Shown piece by piece: positions 12,758-25,206 of a stretch of DNA of 64,000 bases. The notes beneath the pieces were generated by a model. That model had not been told where the DNA came from, did not search any database, and was given only the letters and a program-made list of their open reading frames with translations. The stretch covers positions 39,770,133-39,834,132 of the forward strand of contig JAVMKO010000005.1 of NCBI GenBank assembly GCA_032164245.1, given 5' to 3'. Source of the DNA: Sternotherus odoratus. Its lineage: Eukaryota > Chordata > Testudines > Kinosternidae. Position 1 is the stretch's first letter. Each line of letters starts with the position of its first letter. The position numbers and the translations under genes are program-made.

Positions 12758-13229
12758 TGTCACGGGGCGGCACAGGCTTCCTTCCCCTAGTCCCTGTGCC
12801 CCGTGCTTAGGCTGGACAAAGAAAGATTTGCAGACACTCCTCTGGTGCTTCACCCATGCTCTTTTATTCACAGTGCCTTCAAAGTCCCCACATCCCCAAC
12901 GTCAGGCCCCTCACAGACCTCTCCCCAGGTCCTCTGGCCCCTCGAGGCTTGTATCCCCCAGCAGAGACAGAGCTAGGTATCCCCTGTCCTCCTGCCTGGC
13001 TAGCCTCCCTGACTGCCCCTGAGTCAGAGCTTTTCTAGCCCTTTCTGCTCCCTGCCCCAGCTGTGGTCAATCTCTCCAGCCAGGGGCCATGAGCTAGCCT
13101 TCATTAAGGCTTCCAGCTGGGCTTCTTGCAGGCTGTTCCCTGCATCGGCCCCTGGCCCTGCTATCCACAAGCAGGGTTTAGCTTGCAGGGGCAGGGCATT
13201 CTCAGGGTTTTTACCCTTGCCCTGCCACT
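12758..13229 (-). mobile_element. Solo LTR, 472-bp family, minus strand
   Basis: 472 bp between 5-bp duplications GATGG at 12753-12757 and 13230-13234. Read on the minus strand it starts AGTGGCAGGGCAAGGGTAAA and ends CCGTGACA, with AATAAAAG near the 3' end. It shares start, length and landmarks (GAATGCCCTGCC, AAGGCTAGCTC) with the LTR at 47043. Confidence 0.88.
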
Positions 13230-13234
13230 GATGG

Positions 13235-14589
13235 TATGGAACATCATATTCAAATCCTATAATCCTCTTCCTTGGGTCACAGTGGACTTTCCCTTTTATG
13301 GAGAATTTCAAGTCACTTCACATTGCTGTATCCTCCAACTTCTGGAATTTGGTGGTTAACAGCCTGGAAGCAAAGCGGGGCAGAAATTGTAATACACCCA
13401 GAGCACTCTGTAAAGAAGGAAGGTGAAAATGAAGAGATTTGTTCTATTTCCAAACTGGATCATGAGGAAAGTGATTTCTGGGTCAGGGCAAATGTATGTG
13501 CTGATGAGACAGTGTTGTGGCTTTCTGGACCAAATTGGAGTGACTGAAACCCACGTGGATGACCAAGCCCAATTTTGACATTTTGTGTGTGGAGCTGGCA
13601 GCAGACTAACACTTACAGTGCAAAACTACTGTATGAGACCTGACGTTCCTGTGAACAAAAGTTGCAATAGCAGTCTGAAAACTGATCAAGAGTAGAATAT
13701 TATCACCTGGTGGAGCTCTTTGGTGTGAGGTATTCCTCAGTGAATTATGTTGTACTGAGGTGTGTAAATTAAAAGGAAGTTGAACTGGCCCATGTGATCA
13801 AGGTCACCACTGTTCCTGAGATAATGGAGGTCTTTGGACATTGCAACTTCTCAAGTTGTGCTGGGACTTTTGATGAATCTTATTTCCCAATTCTTTGTCC
13901 TTAAAATCAATCCATAGATTTCTACAAAAATAAGTCTTACTGGCTGTGGCTAATCAAGTTCTGGAACTCACACTGGCTGAGAGGGCAAGATGTATGATGT
14001 GAAAATGTTAAAGAATTTTGCTTGTGACAATCAGGAATAGTTTTCACCAGTAGGGACATTAATTATGTCTCTGTGTCAACTGTGGGGATCCAACCTATCC
14101 TTTGCTTCTTTAGACAATGTAGCTATTGGTACCCAGACTATGAGAATGGCATCAAACAGCACTTCAGCTACCACTTCAGCCATGCCAAAATGGAAGAGGG
14201 AAGGGAAGGGGGAGGGGCCTACTAAAGCAAAATGACACAGGCCTGAAATACATTTCATTGCTGCTGCTTGTGTACTCCATGTGATCAGAATGGAGAGTAC
14301 TATGTTTTCGTATGGGATACTGGCACTCAGCTCTACCCATTTTCTCAGCTAGCTGTGAGTCCAGTGATTACTGTTGCTGTTCATGCTGGGCTGGTTAGCA
14401 TAATAAAGGATGCACTATGACAGTATTTTTTATTTTTTTTTACAATGACACTTTGTTCATCCCTAGGATCCATCTCTACCACTTGATACGTAAAATTATA
14501 GAATCATAAAATACAGCTAGTTGCCCCGTTTAGATCAATGATTTTTAAAATGTTAGTTAAAGCATTTTAGTAAACACATTTTTAAAATG
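13235..14589. other. Intron D-E, middle part, no feature seen
   Basis: I recognise no repeat family or coding signal here. Confidence 0.4.
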
Positions 14590-15109
14590 CAGTGAAACCC
14601 TGCTATAACGCGATAATTGGGGTCCAAAAAATTGGATCGCAGAAAGTGCGGGGTTGCATTATAGCGGGGTTACCAGTTCAAGCCGGTCAGAGGCTGAGCA
14701 CCAGGGACAGAGGCGAGAACCCTGAGGGCGTGCCGGGGCTGCAGGATCAGCCCGGGATAAGCAGGAACTGAGTGCCAGGGACTCTCTTATGATCTCGGGC
14801 CGACCATGCAGCCTTGGTGCACTGCAGCAGCTACTCTCCCGAGAGTCCCCGGCACTCAGCTCCTGCTCATCCCAGGCCGACCCTGCAGCACCGGCACACC
14901 CGTGGGGTTCTTGCCTCTGTCCTCAGTGCTCAGCCTCTGACCGGCTTGAAATGGTAACCCTGCTATAACGCGACCCCCCATTTTCCGTGATCCAATTTTT
15001 TCATCCCCGGGAGCCAGTGTCCTCAGAACCCAAAAAGGTGAGCCAACTTATGATAATGCTATTTCCGAATTCGTGTTATTGTGGGGCGCGTTATAGCGGG
15101 GTATCACTG
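14590..15109. mobile_element. Pogo-like foldback element
   Basis: Ends CAGTGAAACCCTGCTATAACG and its complement CGTTATAGCGGGGTATCACTG, followed on the right by TA; the left flank is TG, perhaps a changed TA. Inside, about 100-bp arms (CAAGCCGGTCAGAGGCTGAG near 14680 and its complement near 14930) make a large foldback. No transposase. Confidence 0.75.
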
Positions 15110-15927
15110 TACACCATTTTATCCTAGTCTGTACAAGCCGTATTGTGAAGTTTCACTCTACTGTAAAAAAACTCATTGAGGTAATCCGGTCTGGAACCAC
15201 AGTAATTATCACTCACTATATAGTGTTAAATGCTATATTTCGAGGGAATTATTCCCCCTCTACCTGGGCTAAATAGGGACAAAGAGAAGTTGCCATATCT
15301 GGAGAGAGATAGAAGAATCGCTAACTCCCCCTACAACTATATTCAGCTGGGAGAGAAGGGAAGTTGGTTTGCTACTGTACAACTGCTCCTTGCTGGTAGT
15401 AAAGTTATGGCCTACCAGAAACCCTCACATCCTGCTCCTGCCTAATTCCACGCACACATACTGCTATTTCTACATGCAGTTGCAGGAGATAAAGAGAGGC
15501 CAGACCATCATGTCCAGAGGGAAGAGCAGGGTTTTTTTTCCCAGGTAAGCCCTCTTCTGTTACTCTAAGGATGTGTGAACATTTGGAGCTGGAGGTATAA
15601 TTTCCAGTTCTAGGAGACGTATCTGTAACTCTGAGCTAAGCATGCTACAGATAGCACAGCCACAGTAGCACAAGCATCAGTAGGGGATAGCCATCCCCAG
15701 TACATGCCTAGCATATTATGCCATCTTGGGCAACACAGCAATTGGTGTTACTGCAGCACAGGTAGATGTACCTAAGCTAGCTTTGATCTGGCTAGCTTGA
15801 ATACCAATAACAGTGCAGCTGCAGCAGCAGGGGCTATCCAAGTCAACCCATGACCTGGTATTTACTCAAGTGGCTAACCTATGCAGCTGCAGCATCACTG
15901 CTATCTTTTCTAGGAACAAAAGATGGA
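15110..15927. repeat. Intron D-E stretch with old interspersed repeats
   Basis: 15560-15870 has CAG/CTG-rich words (AGCTAGCTTTGATCTGGCTA, GCAGCTGCAGCAGCAGGGGC) that look like a decayed MITE related to 29480-29720. I cannot bound it. The rest is unremarkable. Confidence 0.3.
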
Positions 15928-16137
15928 TTCTCAATCAAGTTAGTTAACTTGGGGTAAAATCCTGTTGAAGACAAAGTAGTTTGTAGTTCTCATGTAAGTT
16001 AGAAAGCTGGTTGAAATACTAGGCTCCCCCATTGTTTTTAGTTCAACCGGCTAACTTGCATGAAAACTACCTATTTGTATTATTTTTACTAGGATTTTGC
16101 CTTAATTCAGGTTAATTCAGTTAACTTGAATTAAGAA
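15928..16137. mobile_element. Palindromic MITE, about 210 bp
   Basis: The two halves are imperfect inverted repeats: AAGTTAGTTAACTT and GTAAAATCCTG on the left, AGGATTTTGCC and AGTTAACTTGAATT on the right, centred near 16030. No coding capacity. A weaker relative may lie at 28060-28240. Confidence 0.6.
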
Positions 16138-16376
16138 CACACCTTTTATCTTAGTGAGAGATTTCCATAGTAGAGATTGTTGGTGAGGAGGGAACACCTA
16201 GCTGTGAGCAGGTTGTACATAACTGTGCTAATTTTCACAAACTGTTTTTCTTTCCCTGTTATCTGTGAATGAAGAATTCTATTAATAATAATGTTATTAA
16301 AATCTTCCTGGCTCTCTTTAAAGCTATCTTATCTCTCTCTTTCTTTGTTACTCTCATTCCTGTCTTACTCATTAAG

Positions 16377-16547
16377 GCCTTGGAATATCTTTTCAAGTTC
16401 ATTGTCCAATCTCGAATCCTTTACTCGAGAGCTACTTGTGGAATGGAGGAGGAACAATTTCGCACCAGTATCCAAGAGCTTTTCCAGTCCATCAGATTCG
16501 TACTCAGCTTGGACAGCAGGAGCTCAGAAACTCTTATCTTCACACAG
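16377..16547 (+). CDS. DOCK3: DOCK3 exon E
   Basis: 57 codons, ALEYLFKFIVQSRILYS to SSETLIFTQ, phase 0 at both ends. The acceptor is TTACTCATTAAG (a T-rich tract further upstream) and the donor is CAG followed by GTTAGC. The FKFIVQSRIL core is conserved across DOCK-A and DOCK-B proteins. Confidence 0.95.
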
Positions 16548-17671
16548 GTTAGCTATTTTCTATACTTGAATTCACCTGGAAGTGCAGGGACAGCTACAGC
16601 ATTTTGTGCAAAAGCAACATATTCATCTGATAGTTAAGAGCCATAATTTGTACCCTTTTACAGGAGTTTTTACTGATTTTACTGAAATGAGTGACCTAGT
16701 TGCACACTAATTTTAGACAGTGAACAGATGCAGAACAGCTGGGCAGTTTTACAGTGAAGAAGGGAGACAAATGTATTGTCATGTTATGTGGTTAGAGTAC
16801 ACATTTCATATTCTTTTTGTTTTTATGTTGTGTCTCATTCATAAGCATGTCTCAAAATTGACACAGAGGAATTTTAATTCCTTTATTAGTCACAAGGAAA
16901 AGTAACAGCTCAAGTCAATACAGTATGTCACAGCAGCTGCACCATGTGGAAAAGTTTTGATTGATGTGTTGTTAACAACTAGGAAACCCTAGAAAAATTC
17001 ACATCCTCAGTTTAACCATCACTTGTGGATTGACTGCAACCATATTATGATATCCTTATTCATGTTTGATAGTGCCTTAGTCTGCAAACAGTCCTATTGA
17101 CTTCAGTGGAAGTTCACATAAGGTAAGACGCCCCTCAGTGCGAGTAAGGATGTCACAGTCTGGCTCTGTGTTATTGTAAGGATCACTAAACTTAACATTT
17201 TAAACAGTAGGATCTTTTGTTGTAGGTACATACCCTAGCTCAGAGACTCTCACATTGTGATTTGTATAGAGCTGACTGGTAATGTGGTGCTGGTTCTCGA
17301 CATTCTCGGTTGTTAAATTGCAATAAAAGACAGGTACAGATACATTTAATATTGTCCTAATAGGATTTTCCATAGAAGCAATTGCTATAGTTGTCACAAT
17401 AAAGTTTAATTTTCCCAGTGGGAGGGAAAGTGAACAGCAAGACAATCTCTCTTTCAAGATGTGGTCACATTATGACAGAGTTTGAGAGGCACTGCTGCAG
17501 CCTTTGGTTTAATCACTTAGCAAGAGTATGGACCAGGGTCATCAGAAATCGCTACAACTTTCTACCAGTAAACTGACATTAGGGGGAAAATAGTGTCTGG
17601 GGAAACCATTCTTTTGTTTTTCATTTGGGCTATTGTAAATACTTAAGGGAAACTGAACTGAGGACAGGATT

Positions 17672-17709
<38 letters not shown>

Positions 17710-19052
17710 TCTCTCTTTTTTTTTTTTTGCCCTGTGTTACTACTGTCTTTTGAAATGTCTTCACTTCAGGCATTTGTATATTTATAAAACCTGTCCTGTT
17801 TAATATTTGAAAAGTTTACTTTTTGTTTCCCACTTGTCACTGTGTTGCCCCCTCAACCCTCATTGCCCCATAGGCCCCTCAGCCTGGAGGACAGGTGAGC
17901 GGAGCTGGGACATGTGCCCCACAAAAGTGTGGTGGTACTTCAAGGCCGCCGTTTAATTCTGTAAGTAATAATCACCTTGCCTGAACCACTCTTTCATCAC
18001 GGATGTGCCCCGTGACTCTCCTTTCCCTACCCAAATCCATCTTTTCCTGCATATAATTTTGGAGTGCAGTGTACAACTGTTCAGGTTTTTTTAAAAAATA
18101 GGGAAAGAGATGTGGAATATTCTGGTAATGGATTGAACATGTAGGATTTCAAACTCTAGTAGTCATCAATACCTATGTGAGTCAACTTGCTCAGTAGAAC
18201 CAGTGATGAGAAGAAAAGAGTATATCCAATCAGTCATGAAAAAGAATTGATATTGGATCTTATTCATCCTTCAGTAAACAAGATATATTTAATAACTATA
18301 TAGTCATGAAAAATAATGATGAGAGAAAATATTATAGATTATAGAATAATCTGTGTATTATATCTATATCTTCTAGAATATAATAGAAATATTATAGATT
18401 ATAGAAGCAATAGTGGGAGAGATGATATTTTAGGCAAATGATGATAGAGAAGACTTACTTGGACCTTGCTCATCCTTTCTGCTTCTACCAGGATGATTGT
18501 GGCAAATGGCAATTTACAAGTTCAAGCCTTTTGTTATAATGATTAGGTTCTTTCAGTGCATGTATCATTTTATGATAGTAACACTAGTCCAGTACTTGTC
18601 TATTGAATATTTCATATCAATACTAATCCAGTAATGTTCTAGCAAAGACTTAAATCTAATGATGAAGATGATAATTTAGAACAGCCCTGTTCCTGTTTCA
18701 TTGTTTATATTTTCATACACTGATCCAGGGTTAGGTCTTTTGAGTGAATAAAAAGCAACCCAGATAACTGGAAAGCTATTAAGCCATGAGAGAAATGCTG
18801 AAGGCCTTAGCAAAAATCTTTCTTCACACTTCTCCTTTCACCCAGGATGTTAGAGATCTCTTTCTCCATGCTCTTTCCTGACCATCACAGGGAAATTCAT
18901 TCTGCCCTCTTTCCAGTTCAATGATCTGACAAGAGGAATATACCAGACTATTGCGGATACTTGTGCAGAGAGGAGCCATACCCTTCTAAGAATTAATAAA
19001 CCACCACAGAGATCCCGCAGGTTATCTAGCATATTCTTGAACTATTACTAGA
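16548..19052. other. Intron E-F, first part
   Basis: Includes a CT microsatellite at 17680-17725, a local AT-rich duplication near 18310-18410 (ATATTATAGATTATAGAA twice) and at 17240-17495 a possible hAT relic ending GTTTGAGAGGCACTG without a clear left end. Otherwise nothing recognisable. Confidence 0.4.
17680..17725. repeat. CT microsatellite
   Basis: A run of CT dinucleotides with one CCC interruption, followed by a T-run. Confidence 0.95.
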
Positions 19053-19402
19053 CTAGTGTAAAAGCCCGTGTACACGGGCCAACCGTAAGGGCTCGCAGCC
19101 GCCCCCCCCCCTCGCCCAGCCCCCCTTCCCCTGCAACGACCCCCCCCTCGCTTAGCTCCCTCCCCTCCGCTCAGCTGCCTCCCCCCTCAACTCCTCGTCA
19201 TGCACCCAACAGCCCAGCTAACTTAATATGTATAACTGCTCCTTGGTGCTCTAGCTCCGTGTGAGTGAGGATAGCTCGGGCGGGCACGCGTGGCGGCCAT
19301 TTTGTGCCTCCGAACTACAACCCCCAGCATGCCGTTCGTCCGGGCCATCTCTACTGCGCATGCGGCTTCACACAAACTTTTCTAGCCGATTATTATATAG
19401 GA
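19053..19402 (-). mobile_element. Non-autonomous Helitron
   Basis: On the minus strand the 5' end is TCCTATATAATAATCGGC, preceded by A. The 3' end is CTAG followed by T. Seven bases inside the CTAG side lies a perfect 16-bp hairpin GCCCGTGTACACGGGC (19064-19079). A|T insertion, TC start, hairpin and CTAG end are the Helitron signature. 350 bp, no Rep/helicase. C-rich centre at 19100-19190. Confidence 0.85.
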
Positions 19403-21291
19403 TTTCCTAAATGATTACAGAAATTCTCCCACTCAGAAGAAAGATTTGTAGGCAGGCTTTAGGCAAACTGTTGCAAGAATACCCAGAGCTATAATACTGA
19501 CATCTCAGGCCTTTATCCCAAAGGCTGTCACTGACCTCTCAAAGTTAGTCTACAGAATCATCAGATTATCACAGAGATAAACTGATGTAGAGATTCACAG
19601 CCATTGTAATAGCCTTCAAAGAGATACCTTGAAATATTTCAAAAATCTCAGATTGTTATTGGTTTAATTAAACATGTATATGTTGTAAGCTCTTTCAGCC
19701 ACTATGTAATCAAAATTGACCATGAGACAAGAATGTAGAGATAACAGGCAAGAGAAATGGAGGAAGGGGTGAAGGAATATAGAGAATGTTATGGACTATA
19801 CTGGACAAATTATTCATTCTGAAAGGCTTTTTAAAATTATTTTATTCATAATTGCATTTTTTTATTTTTATTGTGTAAAGGACATTAGCTAAAGGATCAT
19901 TGTTTGTTTGTTGGAAGGATTGTGGATAAAAGTGTTTTGAAGGGGGAAATTGTGTGGTGTATAGGATCAGGGAAGACATTCCAAGTATAAGGGCCAGCAT
20001 GAGAGAGGGCACAGAAGTACTTCTGGGAGAAAAGAAAGAATATGTGGAGGGGAGAAAGATTGGCAGAATAGAGGAGAGTGGTGGACAGCCACTGATGAGA
20101 CATAGGCAAGAACAGAGCTGGAAAAAGCCTAACAAATTGAGTTCAATTATTTTGAAATTGTTACGCAAAGGGACTGTAGAGTCAGTTAAGGGATTCATAA
20201 GAGGGGATAATGTGTCAAAAAGTGAGTTTCGTGGTGCTATTTTGGATAGATTGGATAGAAGTGAGGCAGTTGTTGGGAAAACTAGAGAAGAGGTTACAGT
20301 AGTCCAGGTGGGAGGTTATTAAGACATGCACAGGGATTTTGGATGCGCTGTAAAGGAGGAAACAGAAGGATTTTAAAACATCCTGAATATGAGGAGTAAA
20401 TGGGAAGAGTTAAGGATAACATGAGGCATGTGGGCCTGGAGATTGGGAGGGCTCATGGAATTATCTGCTATCATAGAGAAGTGAATAGAAAGGAAGGACC
20501 TGAGTGTGAAAAGAAGAATTTTGTTTTTGTTATGTTGAAGTCCTTCCTCTAGTCCAGAGATACCTTCAGGGATACTCCAAGCTATTGACAGAAATATCAC
20601 AGAAATAATTATCACAGAAATAATTATCACAGAAATAATTTTGTTCTGTTATTTGCATAGTATGATGCATTATTTTCATGCAAAAATACCCTGCCTCACT
20701 GTTGTAGAAGTAGAGTAATATCACGTGGTGGTGCTTTTAAGGGTGTCTCGGTATCTTAATTTTTAACAACCTTTCAGAATGGTTTGTAACTCTCCCTTAA
20801 GTTGTTCCAGTGCAAAAACTTTATAGAAGTTTTTAACTCAGAAGCACTTTTTTTTCATTAAAAGATAAAACCAAGAAAAAATATTTGGACCAGTTTGGGA
20901 TTTTTTCTTTTTTTGTTCTCCTGTCCTTAAAAATCTGTTTTTACACCATTTTACAAACCATGAGGCTATAATATGGCCAGTACTGCTTTGGGTTTTATGT
21001 TGTTGTTTTTTTAAATCACTCTGTGCTCAACTTATTGTATAGTATGTTAGTATTGCAAAGCTTCCAGAACAAAGCATAATTTACATACCAGAAGTGCTTT
21101 GCTTTTGTGAGCTGCAGGGTGATACAGAAATAGAACATCTGCCCATTTTGTAAGTAACAGCTTTTTCAGACCCTTAACCCTGTTTTACCATTCTTATTTG
21201 TATTTCACACAAATATATCTGTGATGTGCCATCCCTATTCTGCAGTTACAGAACTCAAAACGATCATAGCTTGTTCATTTTCTTTTTTTAG
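19403..21291. other. Intron E-F, second part
   Basis: 19960-20400 looks like an old interspersed repeat of unknown class: GACATTCCAAGTATAAGGGCC recurs in variant form at 22135-22160. A 16-bp tandem unit (AATAATTATCACAGAA) occurs about three times at 20590-20642. The rest shows nothing. Confidence 0.4.
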
Positions 21292-21484
21292 GCTGCTTTA
21301 CTGAATTCCTTCCCTGCAATCTTTGATGAGCTATTGCAGATGTTCACTGTGCAGGAAGTAGCAGAGTTTGTGAGGGGAACTCTAGGAAGCATGCCCAGTA
21401 CAGTTCATATCGGACAGTCGATGGATGTAGTTAAACTGCAGTCTATAGCACGCACTGTGGACAGCCGCCTGTTTTCTTTCTCAG
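21292..21484 (+). CDS. DOCK3: DOCK3 exon F
   Basis: 64 codons plus one base, AALLNSFPAIFDELLQM to DSRLFSFS and the G of a glutamate codon. This is the longest exon in the window. The acceptor tract TTCTTTTTTTAG is strong and the donor is GTAAGG. The intron phase matches exon G. Confidence 0.95.
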
Positions 21485-22165
21485 GTAAGGCCGTGTCATC
21501 CATTTGTAACACTTGCAGCTCAATGCCTCTGGTAAATCTAGCAAAGTGAAGATAGTAGGATTATATTGCATTTTTTGCAGCTGCTTTGTGGAGAACCAAT
21601 CAGTGAAGAATACAAATAAACTTGGAGAAGTTGTTAGCTATGTTGTACTCACAGTGTATGTATGTTCTTTATGTATATATTGTTCTACGTAGAAGGAGCT
21701 TTTCCGACAATGAAGAATATGGTGTACTCTGTGATATGCCCCCATAAATAAATTTGATGTGATTTCAGATAGTATAGAAAATATGAGATTTAGGATACAG
21801 AATAATACTCTTAACAAGCATATCCATTGATTAAAAACATTCTTATTAAGTGATCACCCAATTCTAGTATTATTTCTTATTACAACTGCATCGAACAAAA
21901 CACAGATATGAAGATAATCCCTGCCCCAGCAAGCTTGCAGCCTGGAAGACACTCACTGAAAGAGGAGTTGGAATGAGAGATCCAGGAAAGAGTCACTTTA
22001 GATATATATTTTTAAAAAATCCTTAATCTGAACATTTTTATTTTCACATTTATGGGGCTTAGAAACAAAGTGGGTGTTTAGGAGGCATTTGAATGAGGAA
22101 AAAGTGAGAGCCTGGTGCACTGATTTGGGGAGGTCATTCCATGTATAAGGGTCTGTGCGAAAGAA
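21485..22165. other. Intron F-G, first part
   Basis: 22010-22165 is similar to part of the repeat at 19960-20060 (CATTCCATGTATAAGGG). No other feature. Confidence 0.35.
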
Positions 22166-23060
22166 GTTAACCCCCCCTGCTCCCTGCCTGTTCCAACCCC
22201 TCTCCGCACCCCCACACCCTGACAGCTTCCCCCCCCCCAGAACTCCCAACCCATCCAGCCCCCCCTGACCTTGTTCCCTGGCTGCCCCTTCCAGAGACCC
22301 CTCACCTGTAACCACCCCCCAAGACCCCATCCCATACCCAACTCCTCTGCTCTCTGTCCCCTCACTGCCCTGACCCCTATCCACCCCACTGCCTCCTGAC
22401 AGACCTCCGGAACTCCCACGCCCTATCCAACCCCCCCATTCCCCGCCCCCTGACCACCTCCCCAGAGCCTCTGCCCCATCCACCTACCCACCCCTGCTCC
22501 CTATCCCCTGACCTCCCCCGGAATCTCCTGTCCCTTATCCAACCTCCTGCCCTGGTCCCGGCCCCCTTACCATGCCACCTACCCCCGCCTCTCCTTGAGC
22601 CTCAGTGCCCCACATGCCCTTGAGCCTCAGCGCCCCACATCCAGGAGTGGCCCTGGACAGCGCTGCAGCAGCATGGCTGCAGCAGGGCCTGAGCTCCTCC
22701 CACTCAGCTCACCGGAGCTCAGCCCCACCTGCTTACCACGCTGCTTACCCCCACCTCCCAGAGCCTCAGCATCCTGTGTCCAGGAGTGGCCCTGGACAGT
22801 GTTGCAGTGGTGTGGCTCCAGCGTGGCCTGAGCTCCTGCCGCTTGGAGGGGCGTGGTAAGAGGGTGGGGCTGCGAGCTCCAGCGAGCTGAGGAGCAGGAG
22901 CACAGGCCCTGCTGGAGCCACGTCGCTGCAACGCTGTCCAGGGCCACTCCTGGACGCAGGGTGCCGAAGTTCCGGGGGATGGGGGAAGGAGGGGCCCTGG
23001 GGGAACCTTCCTGGCCGGCAACACAGGTGTGCCAGGCAGGATGAGCTTGCCCACCCCTGC
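22166..23060. repeat. C-rich block with a large inverted repeat
   Basis: 22166-22600 is a degenerate C-rich stretch (CCCC runs with CCTGACC, CCAACCCC). In 22640-22980 arms such as GGAGTGGCCCTGGACAGC and TGTCCAGGGCCACTCC form direct and inverted copies around a centre near 22850. It ends GAGCTTGCCCACCCCTG, the complement of a hAT-type end CAGGGGTGGGCAAG, but no matching left end is present. Confidence 0.6.
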
Positions 23061-23132
23061 ATTAGGGTGTGCCTGGACACACCTGGCACACTCCATGCTC
23101 AGTGTGGACAGACTGGAGCGCTTTCCCTAGTG

Positions 23133-23750
23133 CAGTGGTCGCCAACCTTTTAGACCTCACGGACCTCTAAAGTTCCCCCCCCCTCGAGCGGCGCGGCACC
23201 ACAGCCCCGCCCCTCCGCTCCAGCTGGGGAGGGGAGGGGCTGCGATGCCGCACCGCTCAAGCGGGGAGTGGGGGGGAGGGGCGCAGGAGCGGCCGCGGTA
23301 GCTGGAGGCTCTCTATCTCGGCGGGAGAGGGGGGGGCTCCTGCTGCTTCCCTCGCCCCCCTCCCCCACCCCATAGGGGCACACTCTCGCGGTGCCGCGCC
23401 GCTGCACCCTGCTCCGGGCAGGCGGGGGGGGGGGCTCCTGCCGCTTGCCTCACCCCCCTGCCCCATATGGGTACACTCTCGCGGCGCCACGCCGCTGCAC
23501 CATGCTCCGTGCAGGGGGGGGGGCCTCCCGCCGCTTGCCTCACACCCCCCCCCCCGCCCCATAGGGGCACACTCTTGCGGCGCCACGCCACTGCACCCTG
23601 GTCTGTGCAGGCAGGGGGCGGGAGCTCCTGCCGCTTGCCTCCCCGCCCCACAGGGGCACACTCTCGCGGCACCGCAGCACACTGCTCCCGCTGCTTCCCC
23701 CCCCCCGCCCCGAAATTTCCCCACGGACCACCCAGATTTGGCGACCGCTG
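23133..23750. mobile_element. Non-autonomous hAT element
   Basis: Left end CAGTGGTCGCCAACC, right end TTTGGCGACCGCTG, 8-bp target duplication CCCTAGTG at 23125-23132 and 23751-23758. The GC-rich inside has about five degenerate units around CACTCTCGCGGCGCCACGCC and GGGGGGGCTCCTGCCGC. No transposase. Confidence 0.9.
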
Positions 23751-23758
23751 CCCTAGTG

Positions 23759-24379
23759 TACTCTCCGATGGCTGGTTTAACCCAAAGCACTCTACAGCTG
23801 CAAGTGTAGCCAAGTTCCTAGCGGTGACTCACTGCAGGCAAGAATCCTGATGTGGTCCTACCTCTCAAAAGCCAGAATGCCTCCCTGCTTCCAGCATTTC
23901 ACCCTTTCCACTATTTTGTGCAATGAATAGGGTCAGGTCCTTAAGGTGATGAATCCATAAAGATAATCTGATTTCCTAAGAATTAAATATATACAGTTTG
24001 ACTCACTGAGCTGCTGTGAAAGTAGCATGAAGTGAACAAAGGGCCACACAGCAGGAAATTAATTCCAGCAAATGGCAATTCACACCTGTTGTTTGCAAGC
24101 ATATTCACAGTAGTTAACATCAGGCATGCCATTAAGATGTATGTTAATTCATTGTTTAGTGCTTTTGAAATGCATTGCACTGAAAATCTGTTCTGTAGCA
24201 ATCCCTACAATTAATCAAATATGTTTGTCAGGGGGCCAATTAAGTGAATCCTACTGTATCAGCATGCTATATTAATACTAATTCCTTAGTTTCCACATAC
24301 AAAGTTTTTGGATAATATCAAGGTTGCTGAAATTCAGGTCTGTCCTAGAATAATTCTGAGTCTTGTTTCCCTCTTTTAG
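23759..24379. other. Intron F-G, last part, no feature seen
   Basis: Unremarkable intronic DNA up to the exon G acceptor. Confidence 0.5.
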
Positions 24380-24507
24380 AATCCCGGCGAATCTTGCTCC
24401 CTGTGGTTCTTCATCACATTCACCTTCATCTGAGACAGCAGAAGGAGTTACTCATCTGCTCTGGGATCCTCAGTAGTATCTTCTCCATTATCAAGGCCAG
24501 CTCCTTG
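24380..24507 (+). CDS. DOCK3: DOCK3 exon G
   Basis: Two bases plus 42 codons, SRRILLPVVLHHIHLHL to SIIKASSL. The acceptor is CCTCTTTTAG and the donor is TTG followed by GTAATC. Helical scaffold; histidine-rich LHHIHLHLRQQ segment. Confidence 0.95.
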
Positions 24508-25206
24508 GTAATCTGGCCACCTGTCTTCCCCATTCCAACACTAAATTACAGAAGCACAATCTGAGATAGTTTCTATTGGATAGATATATTTTTATAGCAC
24601 ATCTCTAACTTTATTAGCAGCAAGAGAATTCCTTAAGTGAATGACTGCCTTTGTGTGTATGACTCATAGCATTCTGGGTTACAGCATGTTCTTGCTGTAA
24701 AAAATAAACACACACACAAAATCTCAGACAAACCCAGCAAAACTGACACTGTTTAATTTTCTTCACCCTTGCTTGGAACTCACTTATCTGTGGGGCTCAA
24801 AAGTCCTGTCATTTGCTGTTCTGTAGGAAACAGTAACTAGCACTTTATGGTGAATGTTAAAAGAACTCTGCAAAATTATCTAATCAATGAAATCATGCTT
24901 ATTTTCAGAAATTGCTGCTGATTTAAACAGCCGGCTTTGATCTTCAGGATACTCTTATCTCAAATGGCATCTCAGTTGTTTTTTAAAAGTTCACAACTTC
25001 CTACAGGGCATTGAAATAACCCAGATTACTCCAAAGGAGGAAGTCTATGGTGTTTAAAATAAGTTCACATCAATGAGTATTTTGAACTGTGCACTGTAGT
25101 TCTGTAAGTTTCAATGGGATGAAAGAAACGATAAAATAAAGTGATGTTCCCACAGAACATAGGGGAACAGAAGTTGGTCCCATTGTGCCACGGATACACT
25201 GATCTC
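24508..25206. other. Intron G-H, first part, no feature seen
   Basis: Only a short CA run near 24710. No repeat family recognised. Confidence 0.5.

Noticed and set aside
16269..16637. 122-codon open frame around exon E as a separate gene
   Set aside because: It is the exon E frame reading into flanking intron; conservation is limited to 16377-16547.
22078..23850. Several open frames of 80-180 codons on both strands
   Set aside because: Low-complexity GC-rich repeat sequence, mutually overlapping, no family.
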